Shown in pieces: positions 51,757 to 61,690 of a stretch of DNA of 64,000 bases. Below the pieces are notes generated by a model. The model made no database searches. It saw only the letters and a program-made list of their open reading frames with translations, and was not told the DNA's origin. The stretch's first letter is position 1, and every line of letters begins with the position of its first letter. Source of the DNA: Geothrix sp. GTDB taxonomy: Bacteria; Acidobacteriota; Holophagae; Holophagales; Holophagaceae. The stretch spans positions 62,001 through 126,000 of the forward strand of contig NZ_JAHRYQ010000001.1 in NCBI RefSeq assembly GCF_020622065.1, in the 5' to 3' direction. A program made the translations under genes and the position numbers.

Positions 51757-53346
51757 TCATCCTTGTGATAAAGACTCCAGCTGGAGGCGTTCGAGGACCT
51801 CGATCACCTCCGGGTCGTCGGGGCGCTCGTCTGGATCTTTCCGGCAGAGCCGTTCGATGAGGTCCACGAGTTCGGCGGGGAGATCCGGGCGGAGGGCCGC
51901 CAGGTCCGGCAGGGGGGCCCGCTGGTGCTGCTCGAGGATCTCGAAGGGGGTTTCGCCATCGAAGGGCGGGTGCCCGGCCAGCATCTCGAAGAGGATGATC
52001 CCGAAGGCGTAGCGATCGGCCGCTGAGGTCACCTGGGCCTTGAGCTGGGCCTCGGGCGCGGCGTACCGGGGCGTTCCGAGGAAGGCATAGGTGGTGGTCA
52101 GGGTATTGGAATCCACGATGCGGGAGATGCCGAAATCCATCACCTTGGCCTGATCCCCATCGAAGATCACATTGCCGGGCTTCAGGTCGCGGTGGACGAT
52201 GCCCAGGCGGTGGGCATGGGCCATGGCGCCGGCGATCTGGAGCGCGATGCGGAGGAACCAGGGCAGGGTGGGAGGTCCATCCTCCCTGAGCACCTGGTCG
52301 AGGCGCCGCCCGGCGATGTATTCCATGGCGAGCCAGGGGGGGCCCGTCTCAGGTCCGGGGTCCAGCATCCGCACCAGGTTGGGATGGCTCAGCATGGCGC
52401 CCAGTTTCGCCTCCTGCCGGAAGCGGCGGAGGAACTCGGGATCATCGTGGCGATAGGGGTGGAGCAGCTTGAGGGCCACGGGCGCCTTGGTCGCGGTGTG
52501 GTGGGCGAGGTAGGTGCTGGCGAACCCGCCCCGCCCCAGCAGGCGTTCGATCCGGTAGGGGCCAAGCTGCTCCGGATCCCGGAAGGAGGAGTCGTGGAGG
52601 GTGCGGTGCCGCCGCCGGTTGATCAGGACCGCCCCGACCAGGGCCAGGAAGGCCCCGAGGGGCCAGATCCACTTCCAGGCCGGGCCCGTTTCACTGAGCA
52701 CCCCGGAGGGCGCCGGAGGAGTGGGCGTGGTGGTGGGTGCCGGACCCGGTGCGGAGGGGGGGGCAGCTGCTTCGGCCGGGGTCCGGGGAGCCGCCTGGGA
52801 TTTGGCGGGAGCGGGCGAGACCGCGGCGGGTGTGGGGGAGGTCGGGATGGGTGCCTGGGCTGGCAATGGCGACGGGGCCGGCATCGGCGGGGGCTCCGCA
52901 GCTGGGGCCGGGGCCGGATGGCGGGGGCCGGGAACGGGCTCTGTGGGTTGGGCTGGGGAGAGGGCCTTGGGGGGCGCGACAGCCTGATCCCTCTGGCCGA
53001 TGGCGCGGGCCAAGGTCTCCCGTTCCGCTTTCGGCTCTCCGTAAAAAGCGGCCTTCTCAAGGGCTGTCCGGGCGCCGGCCGAGTCTCCGGATTCGAGGAG
53101 GCAGCGGGCCAGGTGGGTGTGGGGCGAATAGTCGGTGAGCAGGTTGTTTCCGTAGATGACCACGCGCGCCGCCGAGGCGGGCCTGAGCTCGATGGCCCGG
53201 CGGTAGGCCGCGGCAGCCGTCTTCCATTGCCCCTGGCGCTCGGCCTCGAGCCCATCCTGGTAGGCCGAATAGAAGGTGGAGTACGCCTGCGCCAGCAGCA
53301 GGGGCGCCATCCCCAGCCCCAGCACGGCACGAATCCGGGAACCCAC
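51757..53346 (-). CDS. Membrane-anchored Ser/Thr protein kinase with N-terminal periplasmic TPR/Pro-rich region
   Basis: The 529-residue protein begins with a signal-like hydrophobic helix (about 7-20), then TPR-like helices (about 28-118), a long Pro/Ala-rich linker (125-220), a membrane helix (about 226-243) and a C-terminal Hanks-type kinase. Kinase motifs are intact: GRGGFASTYLA (271-281), K293, HRDLKPGN (385-392), DFG (404-406) and APE (430-432). If the first helix is cleaved, the TPR part is periplasmic and the kinase cytosolic, the reverse order of PknB-type enzymes. Start is a GTG at 53346, 2 nt after the outer-membrane protein gene. Confidence 0.88.
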   Translation of the reverse strand: MGSRIRAVLGLGMAPLLLAQAYSTFYSAYQDGLEAERQGQWKTAAAAYRRAIELRPASAARVVIYGNNLLTDYSPHTHLARCLLESGDSAGARTALEKAAFYGEPKAERETLARAIGQRDQAVAPPKALSPAQPTEPVPGPRHPAPAPAAEPPPMPAPSPLPAQAPIPTSPTPAAVSPAPAKSQAAPRTPAEAAAPPSAPGPAPTTTPTPPAPSGVLSETGPAWKWIWPLGAFLALVGAVLINRRRHRTLHDSSFRDPEQLGPYRIERLLGRGGFASTYLAHHTATKAPVALKLLHPYRHDDPEFLRRFRQEAKLGAMLSHPNLVRMLDPGPETGPPWLAMEYIAGRRLDQVLREDGPPTLPWFLRIALQIAGAMAHAHRLGIVHRDLKPGNVIFDGDQAKVMDFGISRIVDSNTLTTTYAFLGTPRYAAPEAQLKAQVTSAADRYAFGIILFEMLAGHPPFDGETPFEILEQHQRAPLPDLAALRPDLPAELVDLIERLCRKDPDERPDDPEVIEVLERLQLESLSQG

Positions 53347-53348
53347 GC

Positions 53349-54770
53349 TCAGTCCCCCACGAAGAGATGGCGGAGAACCCGCTCGAGCGGGTGCCGGTCG
53401 AATTGGACGATGGTGGAGACATCAAGCCGGTGCTCCCGGATGTGTTCCGTCCCCACGGACGGAGTTCCGGTCCGCGTCAGGATCTGATCCACCTCCAGGG
53501 ACTGCGAGGCGCGCCGGCTGGACCAGCCGTACCGGTAGGCCACATCCACGCCGACGGCTCCCCGCTTGAAGCCGCTGCCCAGGGAGACATGGTTCATCAC
53601 CCTCTGGGTGCCGGTGATCGCATCGACCACCGGCTGGGGTTCCCGGCTCAGTCCGACCCGGAGGGGGATCACGGTGCCGTCCTGGGTGATCTTCAGAAAT
53701 TCGACGCCCAGGTGGACATCCGTGGCGTTCGGGGTCCGGTCCCCCTTGTCGAAATCGAAGAAGCTCTGGCCGTTGAGCCGCGGGGAGGTGGACATGTACC
53801 GGGTGGTGGACCAGAGGGTGTGGGACAGGTCCGCGGTGATCAGCCACAGGTCCGAGGGGCGGTAGGCGAAACCGAGGCCGGTCCCTGCGGGCCAGTGGAG
53901 CCCCGTGGTCATGGGCGCGCCGGTGAAGCCCCCCGAGCCGGAGCTGGTGGAGAGCTGCGTGGCGAAGGTGTAGTCGGCGTGGAACCCCGTGCGGTGGACA
54001 ATCCCGAAGCTCCAGGTGGGCCAGCGCCAGATGAGCCCCAGGTTGAGGTTCTCGCCATCCATGGCATTCGTCTGGCGGAAGGCCACGGCCGCCTGGGTCG
54101 TCCCGGTGGTGCGGAGGCTGGCTGAGGCGAGATCCCAGCGTCCGCGCCACTGGTTGTAGGAGAGGCCCAGCAGGATGCGCTGGGACACTTCGTAGGCCAT
54201 GGCCAGGGAGTAGAGATCGATCTGCCCGGTCTGGGTGATGTCCTGGGCCAGCTGGACCGGCAATCCGGAAGCGGTGGTGAGGGGCGATTCCGTGAGGGTC
54301 CGCTGGGTGTGGTCGGTCAGGGCGAAGGCGCGCTGGATGGACAGCTGGAGGACCAGGTTCCGGCCGCCCACCTGCAGCGGGGCGGTTGCGGAGATGAACA
54401 GGGGATCGAAGCGCGTGGAACTGACGAGGGCATCGCTCACGGCCAGGACGCGGCTCCGGCTCGAGGTCTCGAAGTCCTCGTAGCCCACGGACCGCTGGGT
54501 TCCGCGCGCCACGAAGCTCACCTCGGGATGGAGGAGCTGGGCCAGGCCGGCGGGGTTGAAGGAGACGGCGGTGGCGTCATCGGCCACCGCAATGAAGGCC
54601 CCACCCAGGCCCATGGCGCGGGCGCCGGCGCCCTGGACGGTGAAGTTGGTACGGGATTGCTCCGAAATCAAGGTCCCGATGGGGGTCTGGGCCGACAGCA
54701 TGGCCCCTCCCGCACTGGCAAGGAGGCACCCGAGCAGGCTCAGAGACGGATAGCGACGGAAGGGGCTCAC
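53349..54770 (-). CDS. FadL/PorV-type outer-membrane protein
   Basis: The 473-residue product has a signal peptide (about 1-28) and the sequence GARAMGLGGAFIAVADDATAVSFNPAGLAQL, typical of the outer-membrane protein transport (FadL/TodX/PorV) family. The rest is a strand-rich barrel of about 14 segments. The GTG start at 54770 is poorly supported: GGGAG lies only 1 nt upstream, and no better in-frame start exists. FadL members transport hydrophobic molecules and PorV members aid type IX secretion; the C-terminus ends FVGD, which is not an aromatic residue. It leads the operon with the kinase and SulP genes. Confidence 0.82.
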   Translation of the reverse strand: MSPFRRYPSLSLLGCLLASAGGAMLSAQTPIGTLISEQSRTNFTVQGAGARAMGLGGAFIAVADDATAVSFNPAGLAQLLHPEVSFVARGTQRSVGYEDFETSSRSRVLAVSDALVSSTRFDPLFISATAPLQVGGRNLVLQLSIQRAFALTDHTQRTLTESPLTTASGLPVQLAQDITQTGQIDLYSLAMAYEVSQRILLGLSYNQWRGRWDLASASLRTTGTTQAAVAFRQTNAMDGENLNLGLIWRWPTWSFGIVHRTGFHADYTFATQLSTSSGSGGFTGAPMTTGLHWPAGTGLGFAYRPSDLWLITADLSHTLWSTTRYMSTSPRLNGQSFFDFDKGDRTPNATDVHLGVEFLKITQDGTVIPLRVGLSREPQPVVDAITGTQRVMNHVSLGSGFKRGAVGVDVAYRYGWSSRRASQSLEVDQILTRTGTPSVGTEHIREHRLDVSTIVQFDRHPLERVLRHLFVGD

Positions 54771-54824
54771 GCTCCCATGATGCCTGCGATCCCGGCGGGC
54801 CGGGAATCGCGAAGTCGGAGGCTG

Positions 54825-55754
54825 CTAATGAGACCCCGAGGCCGTGAGCACGGTCCGGATCTGCCGGGAGAGGCCGTCCATCAAGGCGTAGCGTTTGGTG
54901 TACATGGACCGCTTGTTGGGCTTGATCTCCTCGGCGGGTCTCCGGGGGAGCTTCAGGGGCAGCTCGTACCAGCCATCTGGCTGGCGCTCACCCCCGGCCT
55001 CCAGCCACAGCTCGTCGTAGTCGAAGAGGATCTTCTTGGCGGGTCCCAGGACGCGGGCCCGGGCCACATGGATGTCGTTCCCCACACCCTTCAGGCTGGC
55101 CACGCGCAGGGATCGGGCGATCTCCTGGGCCACGAAGACCATCAGGGCCTTGGGTCGGAGGCCATGCATGGCCTTGGTCGCGAGCTTGATCGTGTCCTCG
55201 TCGCCGCCCTTCCGTCCCTGGAGGGCGCCGATGCAGCAGGACCAGCCGGCCGGCAGCCGCTCGAGGGAAAAAGCGAAGGAACTGATGGCTCCGGCGATGC
55301 CTTCGATCTCGAGGAAGACGCCGATCTCGCCCTCCTTGCGGAACTGGGCGTCGGCGCGCATCCGCAAGCTCATGGTTCCCGCCTTGTCCAGGGGTATCCG
55401 AGCCAGCAGGAGGCCCTCCTCCCGGAGCATGGCCGCCTGGAATTCGCCTCCTTTGGCATTCACGAACAGGTAGGTATCGCGGATGACCGTGAAGCGCCTG
55501 GACCAGTTCCACCGGCGGGACATGTAGGTGCCCATGGGGCGGAAGGCCAGGCGGGGATTGGCCTCCACAAAGGGGCGGATGACCGGGGCATCCAGGAAGG
55601 CGAACCAGCCCTGGACGGAGGCCTCCCGGAGGACGGCCAGGGCGGCCCAGCGCAGGTGCCGCTTGACCTTCTTCCGCTCGTCGGGGCCGGTCTCGTAGGC
55701 TTGGGTGCTGTAGTGCCAAGCCTTCCGGGAGACCCTGATGTAGCTTTGGATCAC
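54825..55754 (-). CDS. VirK/YbjX-family (DUF535) protein
   Basis: The 309-residue protein shows the DUF535 pattern: RFTVIRDTYLFV, EEGLLLARIPLD, SSFAFSLERLPAGWSCCIGALQG and the basic block KLATKAMHGLRPKALMVFVAQEIARSLRVA in two parts. E. coli YbjX and Shigella VirK are linked to envelope integrity, but the biochemistry is not established. The start is a GTG at 55754 that overlaps the gdhA stop (GTGA), so it is translated with the glutamate dehydrogenase. No signal peptide is present. Confidence 0.8.
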   Translation of the reverse strand: MIQSYIRVSRKAWHYSTQAYETGPDERKKVKRHLRWAALAVLREASVQGWFAFLDAPVIRPFVEANPRLAFRPMGTYMSRRWNWSRRFTVIRDTYLFVNAKGGEFQAAMLREEGLLLARIPLDKAGTMSLRMRADAQFRKEGEIGVFLEIEGIAGAISSFAFSLERLPAGWSCCIGALQGRKGGDEDTIKLATKAMHGLRPKALMVFVAQEIARSLRVASLKGVGNDIHVARARVLGPAKKILFDYDELWLEAGGERQPDGWYELPLKLPRRPAEEIKPNKRSMYTKRYALMDGLSRQIRTVLTASGSH

Positions 55755-57004
55755 GCGTAGAATCCGCGGTATCGCATGGCCTGCGCCACGCGATCGAGGG
55801 CCAGGATGTAGGCGCCGATGCGGGGATTGGTCTTGTACTTGTCGGTGGTGGCGAAGGTGGCCTGGAAGGCGTGGGTCATGTAGTCCACCAGGCGCTCGTT
55901 GACTTCGCGCTCCCGCCAGTAGAAGCCCTGGCGGTTCTGCACCCACTCGAAGTAGCTGACGGTGACGCCGCCGACATTGGCCAGGATGTCGGGCACCACG
56001 AGGACGCCGTGCTCCAGCAGGATGGGGTCAGCCTCGGGGGTGGTCGGGCCGTTGGCGCCCTCCACGATGACCTTGGCGCGCACCTGGGCGGCGTTGGCCT
56101 CGGTGATCTGGTTCTCCGACGCGGCGGGTACGAGGATGTCCACCGGGTGGGTCAGGAGGGTCTTGGGATCCAGGGGCTCGGCACCCCGGAACCCGGCGAC
56201 GGTGCGGGTCTCGGCCACATGCTTGAGCAGGGCGTGGATATCCAGGCCCCGGTCGTTCTTGACAGCGCCCTGGATATCGCTGATGGCCACGACGCGGGCC
56301 CCGGCCTCATGCAGCAGCCGCGCGGCCTGGCTGCCCACATTGCCGAAGCCCTGCACGGCCACGGTGGCCCCGGCCAGGGGCTTGCCCAGGCGCTGCATGG
56401 CCTCGCGGGCGGTGATGAGGATGCCGCGGCCCGTGGCTTCGGCGCGGCCCAGGCTGCCGCCCAGACCCAGGGGCTTGCCGGTGACGACGGCGTTCTCGGT
56501 GCGGCGGACATGCATGGAATAGGTGTCGAGGACCCAGGCCATGGTCTGGGCATCGGTGCCCATGTCCGGGGCCGGCACATCGCGGTCGGGGCCGATGATG
56601 TCCATGATCTCGGCGATGTAGCGGCGGGTGAGCCGCTCCTTCTCGCCCAGGCTCAGGCGGGTGGGATCGCAGACGATGCCGCCCTTGCCGCCGCCGAAGG
56701 GCACATCCACCACGGCGCACTTCCAGGTCATCCAGGCCGCGAGGGCCTTGACTTCGTCGAGGGTGACATTGAGGTCGTAGCGGATGCCGCCCTTGGCCGG
56801 CCCGCGTGCCACATTGTGCTGAACGCGGTAGCCGGTGAAGACCTCCCAGTGCCCGTTGTCCATGAGCACGGGCAGGCTGACGATCATGGAGCGGCTGGGC
56901 GCCATGAACACCTTGAAGAGCGCATCGTCCAGTCCGTAGAGCTGGGAGGCGACCCGCAGACGGGCCTGCATGGCCTCAAAGGCGTTGGTCTGGTCGATGG
57001 GCAT
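55751..57004 (-). CDS. gdhA: Glutamate dehydrogenase
   Basis: The 417-residue hexameric-type GDH interconverts glutamate and 2-oxoglutarate plus ammonia. It shows YRVQHNVARGPAKGGIRYD (substrate Lys), AAWMTWKCAVVDVPFGGGKGGI (catalytic Lys region), DVPAPDMGTDAQTMAW and the NAD Rossmann GFGNVGSQAARLLHEAGA. I prefer the ATG at 57004, with GGAG 9 nt upstream; the ATG at 57013 abuts that site. It follows rsfS by 12 nt and precedes the VirK/YbjX gene, an unusual position for gdhA inside the obgE-nadD cluster. Confidence 0.93.
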   Translation of the reverse strand: MPIDQTNAFEAMQARLRVASQLYGLDDALFKVFMAPSRSMIVSLPVLMDNGHWEVFTGYRVQHNVARGPAKGGIRYDLNVTLDEVKALAAWMTWKCAVVDVPFGGGKGGIVCDPTRLSLGEKERLTRRYIAEIMDIIGPDRDVPAPDMGTDAQTMAWVLDTYSMHVRRTENAVVTGKPLGLGGSLGRAEATGRGILITAREAMQRLGKPLAGATVAVQGFGNVGSQAARLLHEAGARVVAISDIQGAVKNDRGLDIHALLKHVAETRTVAGFRGAEPLDPKTLLTHPVDILVPAASENQITEANAAQVRAKVIVEGANGPTTPEADPILLEHGVLVVPDILANVGGVTVSYFEWVQNRQGFYWREREVNERLVDYMTHAFQATFATTDKYKTNPRIGAYILALDRVAQAMRYRGFYA

Positions 57005-57016
57005 GGAGGTCATCTC

Positions 57017-57394
57017 CTACGGGCGGGCATCGGAGGCGGGGTGGAGCTCGGCGGGCAATTCCAACTCGCGGCCGGCGTTCCAGAGTTCCTCGAGGTTGTA
57101 GTGGCGGCGGGTTTCCTCGTCCATGACATGGACGACCAGGTTGCCGAAGTCGAGCAGCACCCAGTTGCCGTTGGCCTCGCCTTCGCGGGAGATGGGGCGC
57201 TCTCCATCCGCCAGCTTCAGGGCGTCCTCGATGGCCTCGGCGATGGCGCGATTCTGGCGGTCGCTGCCGCCGCTCATGAAGGCGAAGGTGTCGGTGAAGC
57301 TGGCGATGTCCTTCACATCGAGGAGGCGGATGCGGAAGGCTTTCTTGGACCGGGCGGCGTCGACGACGGTCGCAAGCCGGGAATCAAGGGTCAT
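57017..57394 (-). CDS. rsfS: Ribosomal silencing factor RsfS
   Basis: RsfS binds L14 and blocks 50S-30S joining in starvation. The 125-residue product has DVKDIASFTDTFAFMSGGSDRQNRAIAEAIEDALK and WVLLDFGNLVVHVMDEETRRHYNLEELW, both family blocks in consecutive order. Start: ATG at 57394 with GGAG 5 nt upstream. It lies in the standard order obgE-nadD-rsfS. Confidence 0.94.
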   Translation of the reverse strand: MTLDSRLATVVDAARSKKAFRIRLLDVKDIASFTDTFAFMSGGSDRQNRAIAEAIEDALKLADGERPISREGEANGNWVLLDFGNLVVHVMDEETRRHYNLEELWNAGRELELPAELHPASDARP

Positions 57395-57411
57395 GCGGGC
57401 TCCAGAGCAGG

Positions 57412-58025
57412 CTAACGATACAGGTTTTCGGTGCGGATGGCAGCCATAACTTGGGGCGGAATGCCCCCCGGATCCTGGGCAGGATCCGCCGCCAGACGAA
57501 GGCGGAGATCGGTCGAGGCCAGGTCCAATTCGGTGGCGGGAAGCCAGACCAGCTCCCCGGGGTGGCCGGACCAGGACGCGGCGGGATGCAGGCCGGGGAC
57601 TTCGGGGATCGCGCCGGGCGCGCCGGGCCGGAGAGCCACCGCGGCGGAGGCGAGCTGGAACACCCGCTCGGGCCGCCGCCAACGGGGCAGGCCCGGCAGC
57701 TGATCGCTGCCCATGACGAGGATCCAGGCAGCGTCGGGCTCCCGGACCGCCAGGGTCTCGAGGGTGTCCACGGTGTAGCTGGTGCCGCCGCGATCCAGCT
57801 CGAGGCGCTCCACCCGACAGCGCGAGTCGAAGGCCCGGAGGGCCTCGGTCAACAGGTGCAGGCGGGCCTCGCCGCCGGGACCGCCGGGGTCGGGCTTGTG
57901 GGGGCTGACGAAGGTGGGCACGAAGCGCAGCTCATCCAGCTCGAGGTGATTCAGCGCGAGCCGGGCAAGTTTCAGATGACCCTCATGTGGGGGATTGAAC
58001 GCCCCCCCGAGCAGGCCGACGCGCA

Positions 58026-58026
<1 letters not shown>
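57412..58026 (-). CDS. nadD: Nicotinate-nucleotide adenylyltransferase
   Basis: NadD adenylates nicotinate mononucleotide with ATP in NAD synthesis. The 204-residue product starts MRVGLLGGAFNPPHEGHLKLA with the nucleotidyltransferase GGxFxPxHxGH motif, followed by FVPTFVSPHKP and a C-terminal STDLRLRL motif (SSTxxR type). Start is a GTG that overlaps the obgE stop by one base. The order rplU-rpmA-obgE-nadD-rsfS is widespread. Confidence 0.93.
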
Positions 58027-59069
<1,043 letters not shown>

Positions 59070-59095
59070 TCACTTCCTGTGAGGTGTGGAATAAG

Positions 59096-59122
59096 CACAG
59101 GCCGGGCTTTGCCCGGCCTGTG
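59096..59122. terminator. Hairpin downstream of rpmA
   Basis: Arms CACAGGCCGGGC (59096-59107) and GCCCGGCCTGTG (59111-59122) form a perfect 12-bp stem with a TTT loop between rpmA and obgE. It lies next to copy A of the dispersed GC-rich repeat. Since obgE is downstream, it could attenuate or process the transcript. Confidence 0.6.
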
Positions 59123-59130
59123 CGAGGGGG

Positions 59131-59170
59131 CTCCGGGGGGTGTGCGCGCAGCGCGGAACCCCCGGACAAC
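59131..59170. repeat. Dispersed GC-rich hairpin repeat, copy A
   Basis: This 40-bp stretch, CTCCGGGGGGTGTGCGCGCA then GCGCGGAACCCCCGGACAAC, closely matches positions 61738-61776 and ends 2 bp before the rpmA stop codon. Its ends CCGGGGG/CCCCCGG pair, with GCGC/GCGC inside, so it forms a strong hairpin at the 3' end of rpmA. Confidence 0.7.
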
Positions 59171-59171
59171 A

Positions 59172-59432
59172 TCAGCCCTCGATGGGGTCGATGTGGATGA
59201 AGCGGCCGCTCTGGCCCTTGTCCTGGAAGCGCACCTTGCCGTCGATGAGGGCGAACAGGGTGTGGTCCTTGCCCATGCCGACATTGATGCCGGCCTTGAA
59301 CTTGGTGCCGCGCTGACGGACGAGGATGGAGCCGCCGGGGACGACTTCGCCGCCGAACTCCTTCACGCCGAGGCGCTGGGAATGGGAATCACGACCGTTG
59401 CGGCTGGAACCGACGCCTTTTTTATGAGCCAT
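59172..59432 (-). CDS. rpmA: 50S ribosomal protein L27
   Basis: L27 reaches the peptidyl-transferase centre with its N-terminus. The 86-residue product starts [22 protein letters not shown] and continues [21 protein letters not shown], the family signature. It lacks the cleavable N-terminal extension seen in Firmicutes. It follows rplU by 82 nt and precedes obgE, as in most bacteria. Confidence 0.96.
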   Translation of the reverse strand: MAHKKGVGSSRNGRDSHSQRLGVKEFGGEVVPGGSILVRQRGTKFKAGINVGMGKDHTLFALIDGKVRFQDKGQSGRFIHIDPIEG

Positions 59433-59514
59433 GGAAGTACCTCTTAAGCTTGATGTCGAATGGAATGAAAAGGCTTTTCTCTACCTGCGTTCGCCTGCGG
59501 CGAACACGGCTGGA

Positions 59515-59826
59515 CTAGGCCTTAATGCTCTTGATCCGAACTTCCGTGTAGCCCTGGCGGTGGCCCTGGGTGCGCTGGTAGGTGGTGGTCTTCTTCTTCT
59601 TGAAGATGATCACCTTCTTGGCGCGATCATGGGTGATGACCTCGGCCTCGACCTTGGCGCCCGCCACGGTGGGCTTGCCCACCTTCAGGTCGCCGTCGTT
59701 GTCGATGAGGAGGACTTCCTCAAAGGTCACGGCCTGCTTGGGATCCTTTTCGAGCAGCTCCACGCGGAGGATATCGCCCTCGGCGACGCGGTACTGCTTC
59801 CCGCCGGTCTTGATGATTGCGAACAT
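59515..59826 (-). CDS. rplU: 50S ribosomal protein L21
   Basis: L21 binds 23S rRNA and L20. The 103-residue product has MFAIIKTGGKQYRVAEGD, KVGKPTVAGAKVEAEVITH and the basic KKVIIFKKKKTTTYQRTQGHRQGYTEVRI pattern in two parts, which is diagnostic. Start: ATG at 59826. It is the first gene of the rplU-rpmA-obgE-nadD-rsfS-gdhA group. The 207-bp spacer to the divergent ubiD-family gene shows no clear promoter by eye. Confidence 0.96.
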   Translation of the reverse strand: MFAIIKTGGKQYRVAEGDILRVELLEKDPKQAVTFEEVLLIDNDGDLKVGKPTVAGAKVEAEVITHDRAKKVIIFKKKKTTTYQRTQGHRQGYTEVRIKSIKA

Positions 59827-60033
59827 GAAAACCTCTTCAGTTGGGGCGTGTGGGCGGCAGTCCATCGGACGCGCTTGGGAGCCCACGGCCAGGGCAAGGC
59901 CCATCAGTATGCGGGGAAAGCCCTGTCAGCTCAAGGGAAATTCCTGAAGCCAGGGGCGGTTGGCCTACCGCCCGGGGACATTGGGTTCCGGGGACCGGCC
60001 CGGGGATGGGATGATCGGGATCCGGAGATTCCC

Positions 60034-61503
60034 ATGGGCCGTGATTTCCAGACCTTCCTGAAGCAGCTCGAGGCCGCCGGCGAGCTGAGCCGCGTGGCTT
60101 CCGAAGTCGATCCATTCCTGGAGATGGGCGCCATCGCCGACCGGGTTTCCAAGGAACCCGGGGGGGGCAGGGCTCTGATCTTCGATCGACCCAAGGGCAA
60201 GGCCATGCCCGTGGCCATGAACGCCTTCGGGAGCCTGAAGCGCATGGAGATGGCCCTGGGCGTGGACCGGGAGCCCCGTGGCCTCGATGCCATCGCCGAC
60301 CGCATCGAGAAGCTGGTGCAGGAGGCCATGCCCAAGCCCGGCACGGGGTTCTTCGAGAAGCTGGCCAAGCTGCCGGTGCTGGCCGAGGTCTCCAACTGGA
60401 TGCCCAAGACCGTGCGGAAGGGGATCTGCCAGGAGATCGTGCTGAAGGGTGATCAGGTGAAACTCACCGATCTGCCCGTGCTCACCACCTGGCCCGAGGA
60501 TGGCGGCCCCTTCATCACGCTGGGCATGAGCCACACCCGGAACAAGCAGACGGGCCACCGCAACACGGGCCTCTACCGCCTGCAGGTCTTTGATGACCGC
60601 ACGCTGGGCTTCCACACTCAGCTGCACCACGATGGCGCGAGGAACCGCCACGGCTATTCGAAGGACGAGCGCATGCCCGTGGCCGTGAGCTTCGGCGGGG
60701 ATCCGGCCCTCACCTACGCGGCCACGGCGCCCCTGCCGCCCTTCCTCAGCGAGGTGATGTTCGCTGGCTTCCTGCGGGGCGAGGGCATCGAGATGGTGCC
60801 CTGCGTGACGAACGACCTGGAGGTGCCCGCCGATTCCGAGATCGTCATCGAGGGCTTCGTGAATCCCGGCGAGCTGCGCCGGGAGGGCCCCTTCGGCGAC
60901 CACACGGGCTATTACTCCCTGGCCGACGACTACCCCGTGCTGCATGTGGAAGCCATCACGATGCGGAAGAACCCGGTCTTCCCCGCCACCATCGTGGGCC
61001 GCCCGCCCCAAGAGGATGCCTACCTGGGCCTGGCCACGGAGCGCATCTTCCTGCCCCTGCTCCGCATGGTGCTGCCGGAGATCCGGGACATGCACCTGCC
61101 CGCCGCTGGCGCCTTCCACAACCTGGTGATTCTCTCCATCAAGAAGGAATACCCCGGCCACGCGCAGAAGGTCATGAACGCCATCTGGGGCACGGGCCAG
61201 ATCATGTTCACCAAGGGCATCGTGGTGGTGGACGAGGACATCGATCCCCATGACCTGAACGAGGTGCTCTTCCGCCTCACCAGCAATGTGGATCCCAAGC
61301 GCGACATGCTCTTCACCGAAGGGCCCCTGGATGTCCTGGATCACTCCGCCGACCGCTTCGCCTTCGGCTCCAAGGTGGGCATCGACGCCACCCGCAAGAA
61401 CCGCCCCTGGGACGGCTTCACCCGCGAGTGGCCGCGGGATCTGGTGTTCCCCGACGAGATCCTGGACCGCATCGGCAAGCGATGGAAGGAATACGGGCTC
61501 TGA
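60034..61503 (+). CDS. UbiD-family decarboxylase
   Basis: The 489-residue protein is a prenylated-FMN-dependent (de)carboxylase. Visible blocks are AAGELSRVASEVDPFLEMGAIADRV, MSHTRNKQTGHRNTGLYRLQV, the catalytic E(R)E region (EGFVNPGELRREGPFGDHTGYYS) and VLPEIRDMHLP. It could act in menaquinone (futalosine) or ubiquinone-type ring decarboxylation or on aromatic acids; no flavin prenyltransferase (UbiX) is in the window. Start: ATG at 60034 with GGAG 6 nt upstream; the long open frame upstream is only antisense of rplU. Confidence 0.92.
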   Translation: MGRDFQTFLKQLEAAGELSRVASEVDPFLEMGAIADRVSKEPGGGRALIFDRPKGKAMPVAMNAFGSLKRMEMALGVDREPRGLDAIADRIEKLVQEAMPKPGTGFFEKLAKLPVLAEVSNWMPKTVRKGICQEIVLKGDQVKLTDLPVLTTWPEDGGPFITLGMSHTRNKQTGHRNTGLYRLQVFDDRTLGFHTQLHHDGARNRHGYSKDERMPVAVSFGGDPALTYAATAPLPPFLSEVMFAGFLRGEGIEMVPCVTNDLEVPADSEIVIEGFVNPGELRREGPFGDHTGYYSLADDYPVLHVEAITMRKNPVFPATIVGRPPQEDAYLGLATERIFLPLLRMVLPEIRDMHLPAAGAFHNLVILSIKKEYPGHAQKVMNAIWGTGQIMFTKGIVVVDEDIDPHDLNEVLFRLTSNVDPKRDMLFTEGPLDVLDHSADRFAFGSKVGIDATRKNRPWDGFTREWPRDLVFPDEILDRIGKRWKEYGL

Positions 61504-61521
61504 CCCGCATCAGGTCAGAGC

Positions 61522-61579
61522 CCCCGGAGGGCTAAAGCGAGGCCCGGCTGTGCCGGGCGTCGCGCGGGGGCCCGGGGGG
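61522..61579. repeat. Dispersed GC-rich repeat, copy B
   Basis: From CCCCGGAGGGCTAAAGCGAG onward this 58-bp segment matches copy C at 61691-61748 with about four differences. Both contain GCCCGGCTGTGCCGGGC, a small hairpin. It begins 19 nt after the ubiD-family stop codon and may be part of its terminator. Confidence 0.65.
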
Positions 61580-61690
61580 AGGCTCCACCTCCGCGAGCTC
61601 AAAGAGCGAGTGGGAGCCACGCCCCGTGTGGCGTCAGGTGGAGGCGCGAAGCGCCCCTAGATCCCGGCCACGCATGCGTGGCCGGGGGAA

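Noticed and set aside
59431-60033. Upstream extension of the UbiD-family frame
   Set aside because: The extension is antisense to rplU, has no similarity to the family, and the ATG at 60034 has a good ribosome site.
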